From Jaenimonas drosophilae (Eukaryota; Euglenozoa; Kinetoplastea; Trypanosomatida; Trypanosomatidae), in assembly GCA_030849065.1 (NCBI GenBank), contig JASAON010001563.1, forward strand, positions 1-58,029: a stretch of DNA of 58,029 bases, given 5' to 3'. The notes under the pieces are model-generated. The model was given only the letters and a program-made list of their open reading frames with translations. It was not told where the DNA came from and made no database searches. Shown here one piece after another: positions 37,001 through 45,528 of this stretch; the first letter of the stretch is position 1; each line of letters opens with the position of its first letter. The translations under genes were made by a program, and so were the position numbers.

Positions 37001-39416
37001 CATCATTGGGGTTGTTGTTGAAGGTGAACTGCGCCTCGGCTTCGTAGCGAGCAAGTTTGGTCGGGAAAAAGTTGACGAGAAGCAGCACGCGCTGCTGTGG
37101 GTGCAGAACACCACTGGACGGATAGACGGAGAAGACTGTTGCCTCTTCAGCAAGGGCTCGACTCTCCTCCTTAGGCTTGGTCGCTTCAGCTGCGGTGATG
37201 CAGTTGGTGTAGCCCTCCTCGTCTGTCACCATCACGCCAATGTCCTCGCAGACCTTTTCACTGACCTTCAACAGCGTCACCCGCTTCACCTCAAAGAGGA
37301 GAACCACACCACCCGTGTTTTCGATAGAGAGCACCTGGAAGGTGGAGTCGTACAGACGGCTTGTGGGGAAGCTCAGTGTGGAATCCATTCGAACCAGCGA
37401 AGATGGGGTTGTCAACATCGATCCGGCGGATGGCGCACTCGAACGCTCACGGCGACACTGAATCGTGAAGCAGTGTGGCGGGGTAAAGGAGCGTTCCGTT
37501 GCAAGACGGAAGGTACGCATCTGCTTGTAGTTGACGTAGCACTCAATGTACTGGGCGTGGAACTGAGAGCTTGTTTGTCGGTCATCGTTCGATGACTTTA
37601 GGATAATCTGGAAGATGCAAGATGCGTTTGGTGGGACGTCCTGCTGATCAGGTACGACGGCGTATGGGGAACCCTCCGGCACGCACCACGAAGCCATGGC
37701 TGCTGATGACGATGAGTTGAAAACCGCGACGGAGTATGTTTGGGAGGGGTTACCGCTTCCGAAGGTAATGTTCTTGGACTCCATGGAAAAGGGAGAGGAT
37801 GATTTAGTAGAGGGAAACACCTCACGAAAATCCATTCGGCCATTGCGACGACGTGGTGGGCCGTAGCTAGACTCATTCACAAAGCGCCACACATTGTGAG
37901 CACCCAACTCCTCGGCTGAAGAAGGTGACATCTCACGAGCTGCGGCGTTGGCGATGGCCTCAAGCTCGTCGGGGGTGTGGTGGCCAAGACCACGGTCCAT
38001 ACGGAGGTGAAATGACTCCACTTCAGGTAAGCCAAATGGCATGGGTCGTGAGAGGCTCGTGTAGGCAGATCCAAAGACATCCAAGTATAGCGCATCCACA
38101 CCATCTTGCACAAGCAAGATCAAGCGGCGGAGGTAGTTCATGGGCAAGTTTGGTGCGAAGCGAATCATCACCTTGGTGGTGTCCTTTGGTGGAATAGAGC
38201 CGACGCAAGGGGTAACTACAAAGGAAGCACCTGGAGCTGTGCTCATGAAGTGGTAGCGTGCCACTGCATTGGACAGGTTCTTGAGCTGTACCCACCTCGT
38301 AAGAGACTTGGTTGAGGGAAGGTTGTCCAGATTAACATCTCCAAAGTTGAGGCTGCTCGTGGACAACTTCACGCAGGGACAAATGACACAGCCTCGAGTT
38401 TCTAGTGACACCCGATTACCCGCTCGAGCGTAGATATCAAAGACGTTTCGGTGGAGAGATCCCGTGTTGTTAGCCTTGTAGGCCACCTTGAACTTTTGGC
38501 GGCCCCCTCGTGGAATTACGCACTGCGCAGGGGTAACCTTGAAAGGGCAGCTGAGGCTATCATCGTGTCTCTGCATCATGACCGTGGCAGGAACAGTAGA
38601 AGGATTCTCCACGGTGACCTCAGCCACTGGGACACTACCGGCAAGTACCTCATGGAACTCAAGTACGGCGGTTGTGTCATTCAGGGGTTCTAAGGAGGGC
38701 TGAGGTCCACCGCGACCCTTCTTTGTGATGACGGTATCAGAAAGGTTGATGGAGGCGTAGGCGAAGCGAACGAAGGGATGCTTCCCCACACCAGAAAGCT
38801 GCATGCACGCGACGCTCTCGTTCAGGTCGGCCATTTTACAGACTGCCTGGCCCACAACCACACATGCCTCCGTCGGGGAGAAGGACAGGGTAACCTGCAT
38901 GGACTCCTCAACGCCAAGAACTCCATTGCTGGGCTCTACACCAAAAGGCTGGGAAACCTCCCAGAAAAAGTTCAACGGGATAGTGCCGCTGTTCGTGATG
39001 GTAACCTGCTCCGTCACAGTTGAGTCAACGGCCGTGAAGCCAAAGTCGTGTGACTTGGGCACCGCCAGACTGGCGAAGGGACAGAGGCAGTCGAAGTTGA
39101 CCACAAAGGAGCCACGCCCCTTGACGCTTATCTCGATCAGATCGTGGATCTCAATCAGCTCAGTCGGGCAGAAGCGGATCTCCAGCTCATACGCCATACC
39201 GCTACTCAGGGTGATATCCTCAGGGAATGGGGTAAGGAAGGTTGACCGTCGCTCAGGGAGACGGTAGGAGATCGTCTGTGCTCGCCCATCTACATTTTTG
39301 ATGACGACTTTTCGAATGTACTCTGCTCCTGGTTCCCAGTTCTTCCACACAATACGGTCTGGGCAGTCTACCCCGAACTTCCTCCGTCTCTGCTCACGGT
39401 TTGAGGTTTGCGACAT
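34050..39416 (-). CDS. CFAP65: CFAP65 (CCDC108), central-apparatus ASH-domain protein
   Basis: CFAP65 is a large axonemal protein of the central pair apparatus. The 1788-residue product is close to the human length of about 1900. Near the N-terminus DRIVWKNWEPGAEYIRKVVIKNV matches the CFAP65 opening. The body is a series of ASH/MSP-like immunoglobulin folds, each with a strand such as PLNFFWEVSQPFGVEPSNGVL followed by a turn and a FxP motif (VTLSFSPTEA, IMIRFAPNLP, VLLLVNFFPTKL). Repeats continue to about residue 1470, followed by a low-complexity linker and a helical C-terminus with LDEMLRSIVAMPQVR. No membrane segment is seen. The first ATG at 39416 is used; a TTG eight codons upstream opens the frame. 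A polypyrimidine tract at about 39490-39512 precedes it. Confidence 0.88.
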   Translation of the reverse strand: MSQTSNREQRRRKFGVDCPDRIVWKNWEPGAEYIRKVVIKNVDGRAQTISYRLPERRSTFLTPFPEDITLSSGMAYELEIRFCPTELIEIHDLIEISVKGRGSFVVNFDCLCPFASLAVPKSHDFGFTAVDSTVTEQVTITNSGTIPLNFFWEVSQPFGVEPSNGVLGVEESMQVTLSFSPTEACVVVGQAVCKMADLNESVACMQLSGVGKHPFVRFAYASINLSDTVITKKGRGGPQPSLEPLNDTTAVLEFHEVLAGSVPVAEVTVENPSTVPATVMMQRHDDSLSCPFKVTPAQCVIPRGGRQKFKVAYKANNTGSLHRNVFDIYARAGNRVSLETRGCVICPCVKLSTSSLNFGDVNLDNLPSTKSLTRWVQLKNLSNAVARYHFMSTAPGASFVVTPCVGSIPPKDTTKVMIRFAPNLPMNYLRRLILLVQDGVDALYLDVFGSAYTSLSRPMPFGLPEVESFHLRMDRGLGHHTPDELEAIANAAAREMSPSSAEELGAHNVWRFVNESSYGPPRRRNGRMDFREVFPSTKSSSPFSMESKNITFGSGNPSQTYSVAVFNSSSSAAMASWCVPEGSPYAVVPDQQDVPPNASCIFQIILKSSNDDRQTSSQFHAQYIECYVNYKQMRTFRLATERSFTPPHCFTIQCRRERSSAPSAGSMLTTPSSLVRMDSTLSFPTSRLYDSTFQVLSIENTGGVVLLFEVKRVTLLKVSEKVCEDIGVMVTDEEGYTNCITAAEATKPKEESRALAEEATVFSVYPSSGVLHPQQRVLLLVNFFPTKLARYEAEAQFTFNNNPNDAISILMRGESCIPNIVMEEIPAPNRLTFRPTCVTGVSKRKLTLRNPTCLPIMYKLIPSPSLRRVLSFEPSSGLIEREQREVITAYFSPDMPTLYEGNLTVVLKDARDDIPASVKAREGDDVLDAIVPFADCTMEYLMVTPVVGEGMHGVVEVEPTAVDCGDIAGLKPQTVTMTVYNSSMCELSYEVRSIVRTAPAEWRHVSEPPRLRNHCGVLPARSNAVVLVTVQPSAGLSEYIFYVMVAGGGTDIRSIASPLSIEEAEQHPHCNLSIRGTRPSMQITDVRSLSQQRSHLWRQLSINQINEHLAAPVQPTDVSTLSFAFPQYMEGLVPVPMDLGVGHEGNPPMTASMMIENAGDCPATFHFWLPTESDVNHEHWFLEDEELRDIHNVLDRAIIEVSPRSGVVAVGSSVVVSVTYRFDSVGIHTLPVLLRVNEGRKVLLVLEGRTLPFNLCALSLHHPSLYELLPVALGDLEPPMQSMTLDNPLDREVAYAVEMTSLRSLAEQNFGFPILQCINPCGVLAPRSMAQIMWYFRPLEAKEYVMDVSIHTEDGESYALTLTGKGYHPKKVSAEEVRSYVDRGFLSLPVKPALRLHHTLPVTLSMDVVRLGAVPYFAVYRRHIRVKNHHPTHTFSFQWDGRHAYGNHAIRVRPSIGMLRPGESLNCRFSMYTGSTSQLIEWPVTCCIADETALDQELRAQQRTGLESSESSMQTGAATSVPEGGSNSYSAGAGASVAAADCIKSDGERDRTSFQRTTCTKMYQSKSKKRQPVTTIPLESLGVRALSAKVAAARRQHAEGNATTPSEEDIPQQSPAVWNALELLVQARVMPLEDFERFYGKDALQRTFNPVLNIHTDPMVPPAASTEKSSRGGSYGQASSISLDEASLARDVLDEMLRSIVAMPQVRAAFTDPLVREAVYYRDVVRGPSSRQEEPTKPNRSAIPAWMAAGKDPKSMKGFIANVVEEALDGLIFSVVDALAASSTVSCS

Positions 39417-39653
39417 CGGTCTTCCCCTTCTCAAGGACAAGAACTACGACACAGTGCCGCAGACAGCTACTGGCTACTTCATCCGAAACAAAAGAAAAAA
39501 AAAGAAGAAGAGCAAGAGATCCGCGGGATATCACAATCTGGCGAAGATGATTCACCACACAGCAAGAATCATTGCGCAGCTGCTGGAGTAATACCAGCAA
39601 TTCTTCAGACTTGAAGAGCAGAGAGCAGTAGAAAACAACTTCGCACACCGAAC

Positions 39654-41699
39654 TCAGGTTACCTTCGTGGCGTGCCACCCGCCTTGACGGCGAATGAGAA
39701 ACCCCAGCTGCTGCAGCTCGTCGAGAATAGTCTCAAGGTAGTCTCCCATTGCGTCTCGGCCTCCGAAGCCCTCAAACACATCCTTGACCGCATTCTCCGT
39801 CACAACGGTATTGGCCTCCTTCGCCTGCTTCCGACGTAACTCATCCACAAAAGCCAACCGTGCTCTTCGCTTCCCAGTAGACCGCTTACTGCCAGTGGAC
39901 TCCTCCAAACCCCGCGAGATTGTTTCGATCCCAAGAGTGTGGAGCTTGTACAAGGTCCAAACTTCTTGTGACATGGAATCCGTCCAGACCACGTCGCTTC
40001 GACCTTCAATTAATAGCCGTGCTAAGCAAAGCTCTCGCACGATGAGTAAGAACTTTGCCTCTTCAATACGACTGCGGTTGCTCTTGAGAGGGAGCCAGGA
40101 GGTGTCGGTGCTTTGTCCACTCTCATTCTCCCCTGTACGGAAACGGATTAGGAGGATCGTCAACGCCTCCCGAATACGCTGTTCAAGTACGTGCACCTCT
40201 GGGCAACGGCAGACCATCATCTCGAGTAGATCCGCGAGTGACTCGTCCATGCCCGCCGTTGTTGTCTGCTTAATTTCCATGGCAAGGCGGCTAGAATGCC
40301 TGTCAGATGCGCTGCGTGAGCGAGATGAGGAGGGCTGCGGGTAAGAGGAATGCTCAACCCGCTGGCCCATTCTTGCGTTATCAGCGGCAGATGACGGTGG
40401 TGGCTGCATCGGTATAACCAATGAGAAATACTTCTGGAGTTTCTGTGCCGAGCGGCTAGTGCAGTGCAACGCAGCCATAATCTGTGGGTTCACGGCAGTC
40501 GTGGAGAGTTGCTCCCCAGCGCTGCAGGTGCCGTATCGCAACAGAAACATCATAACCCAGAAATCAGAAGCTGAAAATTCAGACATAACATCGAGAAGGA
40601 GGACGTCGGAGGGTGCCACTGCACCACGAGAGTGGTTTTTTGTTCGCTCGAAGAATGACGGCGTGGGTAGCAGGTTCGCTCCGAGTGTCGCGCTCTCCAA
40701 AATGGCGTGGGCAGCGGCGTGACGTCCCAGCATCCGCTGAGCAGCCATCAAGATAGTTGATTTCCCACTTCGAGTAGGGCCAGTAATGAGTATGTGCAGC
40801 GGTGTCAGCCGGTACACCCCGTCCTTCTGTCGAAGTCGGTAGAGAGTATGAACTGCCGCCATGAGGGTGATCTGCTTGCAGCCAACGTTGTGCATCACAT
40901 TCGGCGCAACGTGCCCCACCAACTCGTCAAATCTGGGATAGTATCGTGGAGTCCACGGCACGCCGGGTAAAGGGCCCACGTAGTCAAGACCGCCTGCGGG
41001 GTTGTGTTGCACCGGCACCGCATTGCTGATAACGATGTTAGTACCCTGTGAGTACTGGCACCGAATCATCACCACGTCAACCGTTGCTCCGATCTGAAGC
41101 ACTTCCTGATTGCTTTCACCGAATGAAACCGCAAGCCGTTGCAGTCCATCCGCGCAACACACCTCACAGTGTGTGGCAACGTAATAGGCAGGAACACGCG
41201 GAAGACTGGCGCCACAACAAACACAGTTCAACCCCCCATAATGAATTGGTAACTCCGTATTACCGACAACATCAGACCTGAGCAGGCAGGACTCACAAGT
41301 GAGAATATGCCAGCCACGTTGAACAAACGTCGGATTGTCAGGGTCATTCCTTGTGGACAACACACGGCAACGCTCCGTACTAATCCCGTACGATTCATGG
41401 AATGCAGGGCATTCAGAGGCGCGCATAATGTCTGGGGTCACAACGGCAAACTCTGGTGAAAGACATGTTATGGAGTGGTTGGCAAGACATCGCAGCATGT
41501 ACGCAATAGTCGGCTCCCCACGCAACGGAATCACACAGATATCCCACGCGTCTCGTAACTTCTTTGGAGGAGGTTGCATCTCCTGCATAAACTCAACCAT
41601 TCGACCTGGCTCAACGGAGTGACCCCACACTCGTAACGGATTCAGGAAAGTGACAGCAGCCTGAAGCCATGAGATGATCGTTCCATCGTCGGAGGACAT
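39654..41699 (-). CDS. MCM-like protein with non-canonical ATPase motifs
   Basis: This 681-residue protein follows the MCM helicase layout. The N-terminal part has a C2C2 zinc finger, C135-x2-C138 ... C159-x2-C162. The AAA core reads ITGPTRSGKST (about 305-315), where MCMs normally have GDPGxxKS; the Walker B strand DVLLLDVMSEF has Asp370 but Val in place of Glu; and the CSAGEQLSTTAVNPQIMAALHCTS stretch matches the MCM AKAGI..LNAR...A segment. A helical lid and a winged-helix C-terminus follow. The Lys and Thr of Walker A remain, so nucleotide binding is possible. It is not MCM2-7; it resembles the divergent MCM8, MCM9 or MCMDC2 group, which act in meiotic recombination, but I cannot decide which. 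The ATG at 41699 directly follows CAG after a C/T tract; the longer frame begins at TTG. Confidence 0.6.
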   Translation of the reverse strand: MSSDDGTIISWLQAAVTFLNPLRVWGHSVEPGRMVEFMQEMQPPPKKLRDAWDICVIPLRGEPTIAYMLRCLANHSITCLSPEFAVVTPDIMRASECPAFHESYGISTERCRVLSTRNDPDNPTFVQRGWHILTCESCLLRSDVVGNTELPIHYGGLNCVCCGASLPRVPAYYVATHCEVCCADGLQRLAVSFGESNQEVLQIGATVDVVMIRCQYSQGTNIVISNAVPVQHNPAGGLDYVGPLPGVPWTPRYYPRFDELVGHVAPNVMHNVGCKQITLMAAVHTLYRLRQKDGVYRLTPLHILITGPTRSGKSTILMAAQRMLGRHAAAHAILESATLGANLLPTPSFFERTKNHSRGAVAPSDVLLLDVMSEFSASDFWVMMFLLRYGTCSAGEQLSTTAVNPQIMAALHCTSRSAQKLQKYFSLVIPMQPPPSSAADNARMGQRVEHSSYPQPSSSRSRSASDRHSSRLAMEIKQTTTAGMDESLADLLEMMVCRCPEVHVLEQRIREALTILLIRFRTGENESGQSTDTSWLPLKSNRSRIEEAKFLLIVRELCLARLLIEGRSDVVWTDSMSQEVWTLYKLHTLGIETISRGLEESTGSKRSTGKRRARLAFVDELRRKQAKEANTVVTENAVKDVFEGFGGRDAMGDYLETILDELQQLGFLIRRQGGWHATKVT

Positions 41700-41760
41700 C
41701 TGAAAACTGATCCAGGAATAGGGAAGGGGTAGTTCTCGCCAAAAAGAAGAGCAAAGTATC
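41700..41760 (-). promoter_or_regulatory. Trans-splice signal that sets the MCM-like start
   Basis: On the coding strand two C/T stretches (complements of about 41741-41751 and 41719-41729) are followed by ATCAG and TTTTCAG, the last directly abutting ATG 41699. The implied 5' untranslated region is zero to seven bases, which excludes the hydrophobic 30-codon extension. Confidence 0.5.
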
Positions 41761-41842
41761 AAGAGATGAAGTATTAAGTTTTTCAGCAACGCCCAACGGC
41801 TTCATTAACCATGACCGAAGGATATATCAATGACGTGAAGTC

Positions 41843-42034
41843 TCACTGATTATTGCGCAGTGTTCGCTCCTTCCGCATGGCATCGCGGTACACCTCCACA
41901 TATAGCTCCCCAGCAAGCTCACTGAGGGCTAGGCGGTAAGCCTCATTTCTAATGGACGTGCTTCGCTGTTCCCTATCTTTTGTCGCCATCAGAAGGTCAT
42001 AGTCATCACCGTCCATTTCCGTGTTGACCTCCAT
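41843..42034 (-). CDS. Small orphan helical protein, 63 residues
   Basis: I do not recognise this 63-residue product. After an acidic start it is almost entirely one predicted amphipathic helix (REQRSTSIRNEAYRLALSEL and on to the end) and ends in basic residues and Asn-Asn-Gln. Support for a gene is contextual: it sits on the coding strand between two genes, starts with ATG, and a twelve-A run at about 42091-42102 gives a T-tract on the coding strand, followed by TTTTAG and TTGTAG acceptors 20-30 bases before the start. Small helical proteins of this size are common in axonemes and in respiratory complexes, but I cannot assign it. Confidence 0.45.
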   Translation of the reverse strand: MEVNTEMDGDDYDLLMATKDREQRSTSIRNEAYRLALSELAGELYVEVYRDAMRKERTLRNNQ

Positions 42035-42252
42035 CTCCGTCAGCTCACTACAAAAACAACAAATCTAAAACAGCAATGAGAATCGTTCAAAAAAAAAAAA
42101 GCAACTTGGCTGTGGTTTTGTTCGACAAGAAAGCATTCAGTCAGCATAAGTACGCAACTAATTCGGTGCCCATGATGGTACACGAGAACCAACAATGAGA
42201 CTTACGAAGCTCACAGTTCGAGCCGAAATTGTGTGATGCCGGTGCTAATCCA

Positions 42253-43278
42253 CTACTTTGGTCCTCCACCAAAACGCGAGTGACGGGCGTTGGCACGCGA
42301 TCCCGACGAGTTGAAAAACGTCTTCGTTCCCGACGTTGTGACAGGACGCCGCATGCGAGCGGACTCCCTGAAGACGTTGATGCGAACAGAATTGTGAACC
42401 GGGAGATTTCCATCGTAGTTGAGCCAGTCCATAACGTGCCGCGTGCGCTGGCGCAACTTCGGCTCCACCTTCTCCGGGTCGAAGTCCCACTGCACTAGAT
42501 GACTCATGCGCTCCTCGGGTGTATCGCCATACCACTGATAGTTTATACGTAGATACTGATTTTGAAGGGGACGCTCGTTCAGCACCCGCGTCATCTCCTT
42601 TGGCTCGGCAACCGATGACCCAAGCTTCTCACACGTTCGGACAACCTCAGCTAAGAGCTCCGCAGCCGCTTCACTGGGGCTGCCTTGAAGTGGTGCCTTA
42701 ATTGGCAGCAACTCCTGTCGTCCATCCAGGCAATGAATGACAACCCAGGGAGACTCGCCGTACTCCACCAGCATTTCCGTCTCCACATACACTTGAGAGT
42801 TATGGAATGTGATGGGTGCCAAGTACTTGCGAGAGAAGTAGCGCGCCGTCATTGCACTGGCTTTCCCTAGCTCCGTGCTCTGGCGCTGGCTGTAGTAAAC
42901 GTAAATGGACTTTGTAAACGGATGGACCTTCACGACATTCTCCAGGAGGAGGGCATAGGGCCAGATGATCTCCGTCGCCTCATTTCCAAGTTGCGCCTTC
43001 GGCTTCGGTAGGCCCTTGAAAGGCTCCAGTGCGTCCCACGACTCTCGCATCTGCAAATCCCACTTACGGATGAACTGGTATGCCGCAGACTCCTTCTGTG
43101 ATGTCTGTCGTTTGCCAGGTCCGCGATGGAGTCCACTTGGCTTCCGGTCGGTTGATGTCGGGACGTCTTGTAGCTGATCCATACCAAGGGAAGCTCGAGT
43201 GAGCTGCATGAAGTTCCGCTGTGGTGCAGCGACCGCAAGTCCAACGCCGGGACGAGAGTGGCCAATGAGCCTGCGCAT
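42253..43278 (-). CDS. Mitochondrial ribosomal protein, L51/S25/CI-B8 domain (mS25- or mL43-like)
   Basis: The 341-residue protein begins with an Arg-rich, acid-free segment (MRRLIGHSRPGVGLAVAAPQ) that fits a mitochondrial presequence. The middle, about 112-200, matches the thioredoxin-like L51/S25/CI-B8 fold: SIYVYYSQRQSTELGKASA, then ITFHNSQVYVETEMLVEYGE, which corresponds to the family's HNPQV segment, and PWVVIHCLDGRQELLPI. This domain occurs in mS25, mL43 and a complex I subunit. The overall pattern fits mS25 best, but the N- and C-terminal extensions are of the kind seen throughout kinetoplastid mitoribosomes. It would act in the mitochondrial matrix. Confidence 0.5.
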   Translation of the reverse strand: MRRLIGHSRPGVGLAVAAPQRNFMQLTRASLGMDQLQDVPTSTDRKPSGLHRGPGKRQTSQKESAAYQFIRKWDLQMRESWDALEPFKGLPKPKAQLGNEATEIIWPYALLLENVVKVHPFTKSIYVYYSQRQSTELGKASAMTARYFSRKYLAPITFHNSQVYVETEMLVEYGESPWVVIHCLDGRQELLPIKAPLQGSPSEAAAELLAEVVRTCEKLGSSVAEPKEMTRVLNERPLQNQYLRINYQWYGDTPEERMSHLVQWDFDPEKVEPKLRQRTRHVMDWLNYDGNLPVHNSVRINVFRESARMRRPVTTSGTKTFFNSSGSRANARHSRFGGGPK

Positions 43279-43435
43279 TGCAGGTCCACAGACTCCTTGA
43301 ACGAAGAACTAATACAGCAAAGATGACAATGATGGGAGTGAACAGCATGAACTGAATTTATTCTTCTGTGGGAGTACCTGACGCAGGGCATGATGAATTG
43401 AATATGGGAGATAGGAATTAGTAGCGGTGAGAGAC

Positions 43436-43777
43436 TCAGCTGTTCACGGCGGCGCGCATGGCCGTCAGTCGCTGCTGTCGAGATTGCGTTAGCACGCGCG
43501 GACACCCATCACGGTCCTTCTCTAGTGCGCAGCAGTAGTGACAATAGTATGCCACATCCACAGGTTTGGTGGAGTTGCACATGACACACCGCTCCTCCCC
43601 CTCACGCACGATGCCACAATCATCGCAGACACAAACCTGCCGCATCGTGGGAAGTATTTCATCAAACTGAAAGTCACAAATGACACAGCGGCCTTCGTGT
43701 TGGGCACAGACGTAACCGAGCTGCGGGCCAGTCATCTTTCGGCACATTTGAAGGTCATTCTTGGCATGACGGAGCAT
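43436..43777 (-). CDS. PHF5A: PHF5A/RDS3, SF3b subunit
   Basis: PHF5A is the small zinc protein of the SF3b complex in U2 snRNP, which holds the branch-point helix. The 113-residue product starts MLRHAKNDLQMCRKMTG and has the family's CxxC knots: GRCVICDF, VCVCDDCG, ERCVMCNS and YYCHYCCALEKDRDGCP, the last being nearly invariant in the family. The usual length is about 110. The frame opens 11 codons upstream at TTG; ATG 43777 fits homology. A polypyrimidine tract (complement of 43973-43982) lies about 195 bases upstream. Confidence 0.93.
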   Translation of the reverse strand: MLRHAKNDLQMCRKMTGPQLGYVCAQHEGRCVICDFQFDEILPTMRQVCVCDDCGIVREGEERCVMCNSTKPVDVAYYCHYCCALEKDRDGCPRVLTQSRQQRLTAMRAAVNS

Positions 43778-44073
43778 GGCTGATACAGAAACCAATGACA
43801 CGCAACACAAACTACGACAGCAAGCAAGAGATGGATGGAAGGGAACGGGACAGTGTCATGGTGTACGGCACATGTTCATTATCGCTACAGAGTAGCACCA
43901 AGTAATAGGTAGTCAGAAGCCAACACGTTGACGTTTTCCATCAGTGAATTGGACTCACGGAGCCGTTTCAAGAAAAAAAAAAGGACTCTGAGTGAGGGAT
44001 GTAAGCCATCGGTAAGACGCCAGGTGCGACACCGACACCGTCACCACTACAGCGCAGATGATTCTGTGACGTA

Positions 44074-45528
44074 TCATTCTGTTCTTCGACGGAGGCGCGG
44101 AGGCATGGGTATGTCGTCATCGCCCCGGTTGCGACGATGAGAATGGACGGATTGCTCCATGGACTGGTCAAAGGGATTGTCCTCGAACAAATCTACCATG
44201 ACGAGTTGGCGAAGAGATTCCTCTCGACGTTGCGTAGCCACCTCAAGCTGCATGTCAAGCTGGTGCAGCATTACCTCCGTGTGTTGAAAGAGGGTCGATG
44301 AATCTGACTCATGATTGCTCGACGAAACAGCGTGAAGCGGAGCGGCAAACATACTGGTTGGGACTACCCGATTCCTTGGTAACGGAGCGGCAACCGTGCG
44401 TGGCTCCGCCCCCCTCACCATTGCGTTAGAGTGACGCACATTGTCTACGTACACCTCAGTCACAACAGTTTGGATCGAGCTTCGTAAGTGCGAGTTCCCA
44501 ACACTTGACTGGGTGTTGGTGGGCTGGCGGCAATTGGGGCAGGACGGGCTTCTCAGCACCCAGCTACGAATGCACGAGCCGTGAAATCGATGCCCACACG
44601 GTAGTTCCTTCACCCGCTCTCCGCGAAGAAAATCCTCGAGACATACTCCGCACGTCGCGCCCTCTTCGGCCGTCACATCTTCAAACGTCCGCAGCACCGA
44701 GTGGTATTGGTTCAGAGCTTCCATTCTGATGTACCACACGCAAAGAGTGGCGATGAACAACACCTGCGAGGGGAGGCTCATAAGACGGGGGCTGTAGATC
44801 CACGCCCCTATCAACATGGCTTGTGATTGCGCATATCGCATCGTCAACTCATGGACACGAGATGTAGGATCAAATACGGAGTCGTGGAGTGAGCCCACAG
44901 ATGTTATGCAGTGTCGTGCCAGCGCAGAAATCCATCGGAAGCCCACATGGTGAAGAAAGCAGTTGATAACCGCACAGACGGCACGGGCTGCGGCTCGAAT
45001 AGCCCACAGGGTGAACGCGTAGCGAAGGAAGGAGGTGGAGTGAGACGCCCATGGTTGGTGCACCTCCTCAGGGAGGGTGGCGTAGTAGCCCCACTGTAGT
45101 ATTCCAGCACCAAACAAAAGAAGCGCAGCCACCAGGGTCATTAGCCGTTGAAAGAACGTGTGCGCATGGTCCGCCAGAGGGAATAGTGTCAGCAAACGGT
45201 CGTGGCACACCTCAAGCACCAGAGAGGTAGCCATGGCACCGCACCAACTCAGAGATTCAAAGCCAGCTACCAAAACCACACCTCCGACCATCAACAGTTG
45301 CCAGATAAAGCGATCATCATCGACGATGGAAATGTGCACCGAAGTGCGGTTGAACGCCAACATCTCAAAGGCGTTGAGAGTCCAGCAACATGTCTCCACC
45401 AGTTTCACCGCGATACACATCAGCGAACAAAAAAGAGTCGCTCTCGAGAAGTTGAAGGCGCACACACAAACAAAGGCCACACACCAGAAGCTCTGATTGC
45501 GAATGTCAGGCCATGAAAAGGAGTCCAT
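44074..45528 (-). CDS. Multi-pass membrane RING-H2 E3 ubiquitin ligase
   Basis: The 484-residue protein has about five or six hydrophobic helices in its first 270 residues (for example 14-45, 75-106, 128-150, 165-192 and 251-267) followed by a cytosolic RING-H2: CGVCLEDF at 293-300, CGHRFHGSC at 311-319 and CPNC at 330-333, with the C3H2C3 spacing complete. After the RING comes a disordered tail with an acidic/amphipathic helix near 410-440 and a final basic PRLRRR. This order, several membrane helices and then RING-H2, is that of HRD1/AMFR-type ER quality-control ligases, though the membrane part is not similar enough to say it is HRD1. It would ubiquitinate ER or other membrane clients. Confidence 0.72.
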   Translation of the reverse strand: MDSFSWPDIRNQSFWCVAFVCVCAFNFSRATLFCSLMCIAVKLVETCCWTLNAFEMLAFNRTSVHISIVDDDRFIWQLLMVGGVVLVAGFESLSWCGAMATSLVLEVCHDRLLTLFPLADHAHTFFQRLMTLVAALLLFGAGILQWGYYATLPEEVHQPWASHSTSFLRYAFTLWAIRAAARAVCAVINCFLHHVGFRWISALARHCITSVGSLHDSVFDPTSRVHELTMRYAQSQAMLIGAWIYSPRLMSLPSQVLFIATLCVWYIRMEALNQYHSVLRTFEDVTAEEGATCGVCLEDFLRGERVKELPCGHRFHGSCIRSWVLRSPSCPNCRQPTNTQSSVGNSHLRSSIQTVVTEVYVDNVRHSNAMVRGAEPRTVAAPLPRNRVVPTSMFAAPLHAVSSSNHESDSSTLFQHTEVMLHQLDMQLEVATQRREESLRQLVMVDLFEDNPFDQSMEQSVHSHRRNRGDDDIPMPPRLRRRTE

